64,000 nucleotides of DNA from Amphirosellinia nigrospora (lineage: Eukaryota; Ascomycota; Sordariomycetes; Xylariales; Xylariaceae), in the NCBI GenBank assembly GCA_004123355.1, contig SCHM01000005.1, forward strand, positions 620,001 to 684,000, written 5' to 3'. The notes under the pieces were generated by a model that worked only from the letters and a program-made list of their open reading frames with translations, had not been told where the DNA came from and ran no database searches. Positions 61,828 to 64,000 of the stretch are shown in pieces. The first letter of the stretch is position 1; every line of letters begins with the position of its first letter. A program made the position numbers and the translations under genes.

Positions 61828-64000
61828 GGTGACTTGGGGACGGTAAACAATACATTCACGAGCACATGAGCACGGGAAGCTACTTACCAAAGTTGTGATG
61901 AGAATGTGTGTGTGTGTGTGGTGGTAGTTGTGTGGTGACGGTGTGTCGTGATAGTTGTGTGATAACGGTGTATGTGTGTGTGTATGTGTATGAGACGCGT
62001 TGCTGGCGCTCGGAGTTCAGCGCGTGGCACTTGAGTATAGTAAAAAGAAGTGCGTGATAATCAAGAGTGTGATATTGGCTTCAATGATCATCAGAAGAGA
62101 GCAGAGCGTGTCAAAAAGTTGTGTTTGCAGTGCAAAAGTTGTTCAATAAGCAGTTCTGGAGCAGTTGTGTTTCGATGGTTGGGGAGAGAAGGAAAAGCGG
62201 CGGGGAGGTTTGTTTATATATATACTGCGCTCAGACTCCCACAGAATGTATTACGTCAATGAAGCTGGTGGCTTGCGTGGAATACGTAAATCAAGCTATC
62301 ACCAAAGTTTCCCGGCCGGCGCGCTGTTGATGATGCGGCGCACCCACGAAGGTTTGGACGCGGCTAGGCCCGGTGACAAGGCCAGGATCCGGGAAGATAG
62401 GGGCAAGCAGACTTTCGTCCGCGCCACGAATTGAATCCAGGCGTGCAGCAGGTAATTGGCATATCGATTGACATTTCAATTGGGTTTCTGATGCCATGTT
62501 ATGGAGGGACGTCCGGTTCACAAGGCGACAGGAAATGCGAAGCCGCCCGCAATGCGGGAATATGCATGATTGAAACGAGCGACGGTGGTTTTGATAGGAG
62601 ACGATAGATTAGGTAGTATTTAGCAGACCCGAAATGGAGGGGAAAAGTGGACTTGGGACTTGGCCGCAGGTTCAGGGGGTCGAGGCCCATCAGCCTCCGG
62701 GGTAATTAACAGAGCTGGGGCCAATTGTACCTTGTACCTTACCTTGCACCTTGTACAGTTAGGAGCGAAGGGTCCGATGAACAATAAGTCTCCATGATGC
62801 CTACTGGCTGTTACTATGCAAACAATATCGATATTCTAAGCGCCTTATGCCACCAACAAACATTGTTAATGTCGAGATATCTGTGGCTGTTTGAATGATT
62901 GAAGGTATGTCTCGACTATTGTTGGACACAATTGGTACACCATGCGACCCTTGAAAACTCTAACCTACTTTAAGTTAGACCCAATAGTGCCACGTTTTGT
63001 GTCATGCTGCTATCAAGGGATTGATGGATATATGCCAACTACCTATGAGCATGCAACCTTACTTCCAAGTATAACCTACTTTTACATGCATGAACCTTAA
63101 AGGTTCTTTTCATCCCCGGGGCGTTAAACAAGTCATGTGATTACGCGTTACTCTCGTGAGTCTGGGTTTGCTGCTGGTTTGATTGTTCTAGCCGGTCGAA
63201 ACGTCATTCTCTCCCTATTGACGAGTAGTAAAATACAAATTCACAAGGCGACTCGATCGCTCTTCTCAGGATGCAACCGGAGTAGATGATTCATCGCAGC
63301 CCAACAAGCCTCGGAACTAGGTTACTTGCTTGCTCGGTCATGCACTGCAACAAACTCGATGCCTTTAATGTTCTCGCCGTTGGATTTCTCGTCAAAAGTC
63401 TAGGTAAACTTAGCCACATCCAACTACACAAGTAACCTACCTAGACCGCGTCGACAAGCCCTCGAACATAGAACCACCAACCCTAATTATGTGCGAGGGA
63501 GCTAACGTGTCTTCCCCTACTCTCGAGACGTCATAGATTCACAGCTTTACTAGTTAAAAGATACCGTGGTTTGATGTTTTCATATTAGTACCTGACCTAA
63601 TAAATGTTGTACTCGGAGTTGTCTCGGGTCCTCTATCCGCTATATGTCATCCCTCAGATAGCTTTAACAACCCTTATATTTACTATGCAAGGTTCCTTTC
63701 TCCATTTATTGTTGTTATTATACCACGAAATGACAAGTTTGTCACTTTCGTGCTCAATTTCCAACTCGAGGGCGAGACATGCAGTGCAAAATACAATTCG
63801 CAGTCCCAGAAACGCCTCACCACTTCCCTCTGTTTCTAGTATCATCTCATTGAGTCATCAATTAGTAGTCTCCGCCTATGTACTTACTCTATTACCATAT
63901 AATCAAGGTATGTATCGATTACGCGTACATAGCCGTCGGCGTGATTAGGTGTTCCCGAGACATAGACTCGGAGGCGGCAGTGATATGCCCGTCTGTAGAT
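61828..64000. other. Upstream region and right-end intergenic DNA, 2.2 kb
   Basis: Promoter side of the preceding minus-strand gene; a GTAAGT near 61886-61881 and a CCCCAAG just before the ATG could bound a 5' UTR intron. Further right I see no supported gene; the hydrophobic frame at 63604-63948 has no recognisable domain. Confidence 0.45.
61904..61990. repeat. (GT)n microsatellite with a short internal duplication
   Basis: TG/GT-rich tract about 80 bases upstream of the ATG at 61827. Inside it GGTAGTTGTGTGGTGACGGT and GATAGTTGTGTGATAACGGT are imperfect direct copies. Confidence 0.8.

Noticed and set aside
63604-63948. Hydrophobic 114-codon plus-strand frame
   Set aside because: No recognisable family or start context; T-rich DNA readily encodes such hydrophobic strings.

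Overview
The window is nuclear DNA of a filamentous ascomycete (Pezizomycotina; Sordariomycetes is my best guess from gene content and style). The evidence is short GT-AG introns of about 45-140 nt, monocistronic genes on both strands, mitochondrial and secretory targeting peptides, and typical fungal families. These include a 2EXR-domain protein, a PigL_N/ankyrin protein, a Ser/Thr-rich GPI protein, a GH28 pectinase and a Pcp1-type rhomboid. There is no operon structure and I see no virus, plasmid, CRISPR array or complete transposon.

Left part (1-29 kb) looks accessory. Long AT-rich spacers separate an ankyrin fragment (3-1212), a DJ-1/PfpI protein (1614-2581), a GNAT acetyltransferase (4286-5031) and a large PigL_N/ankyrin protein (7191-11035). 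They are followed by a family III CoA-transferase (13434-15430), a membrane protein with AAAxN-type repeats (16260-18635), a GPI-anchored protein (19529-20187), an isochorismatase-like hydrolase (20695-21540), an M81/MlrC-like metallopeptidase (24643-26262) and a multi-pass membrane protein (26438-28120).

Middle and right part (30-62 kb) is more core-like. It holds a delta-12-type desaturase (30213-31573), a truncated BTB protein (32478-33051), an acyltransferase 3 (35657-37094), an epoxide hydrolase (38261-39712), P5C dehydrogenase of proline catabolism (41124-43067), a PhoD-like phosphatase (44003-46573), a mitochondrial rhomboid protease (48252-50050) and an M20 carboxypeptidase S-like peptidase (50414-52308). 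After these come a small conserved protein (53356-53938), a 2EXR protein (54536-55164), a GH28 polygalacturonase (55824-57224), an SDR oxidoreductase (57448-58265), a minisatellite block (59042-59460) and a conserved disordered protein (59744-61827).

The strongest observation concerns the data as much as the biology. Most of these genes need one or more frame corrections. Every correction I could localise has the sense of a missing base (occasionally two), usually in a short run of the same base, and I needed no clear insertion. A probably single-copy catabolic gene (P5C dehydrogenase) is affected as well as accessory genes. This looks like homopolymer under-calling in the assembly rather than many pseudogenes, so I annotate these loci as genes with apparent frameshifts. 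Five genes (GNAT, GPI protein, 26-28 kb membrane protein, PhoD, polygalacturonase) splice into perfect frames without correction. I see no functional gene cluster; the genes appear to act independently.
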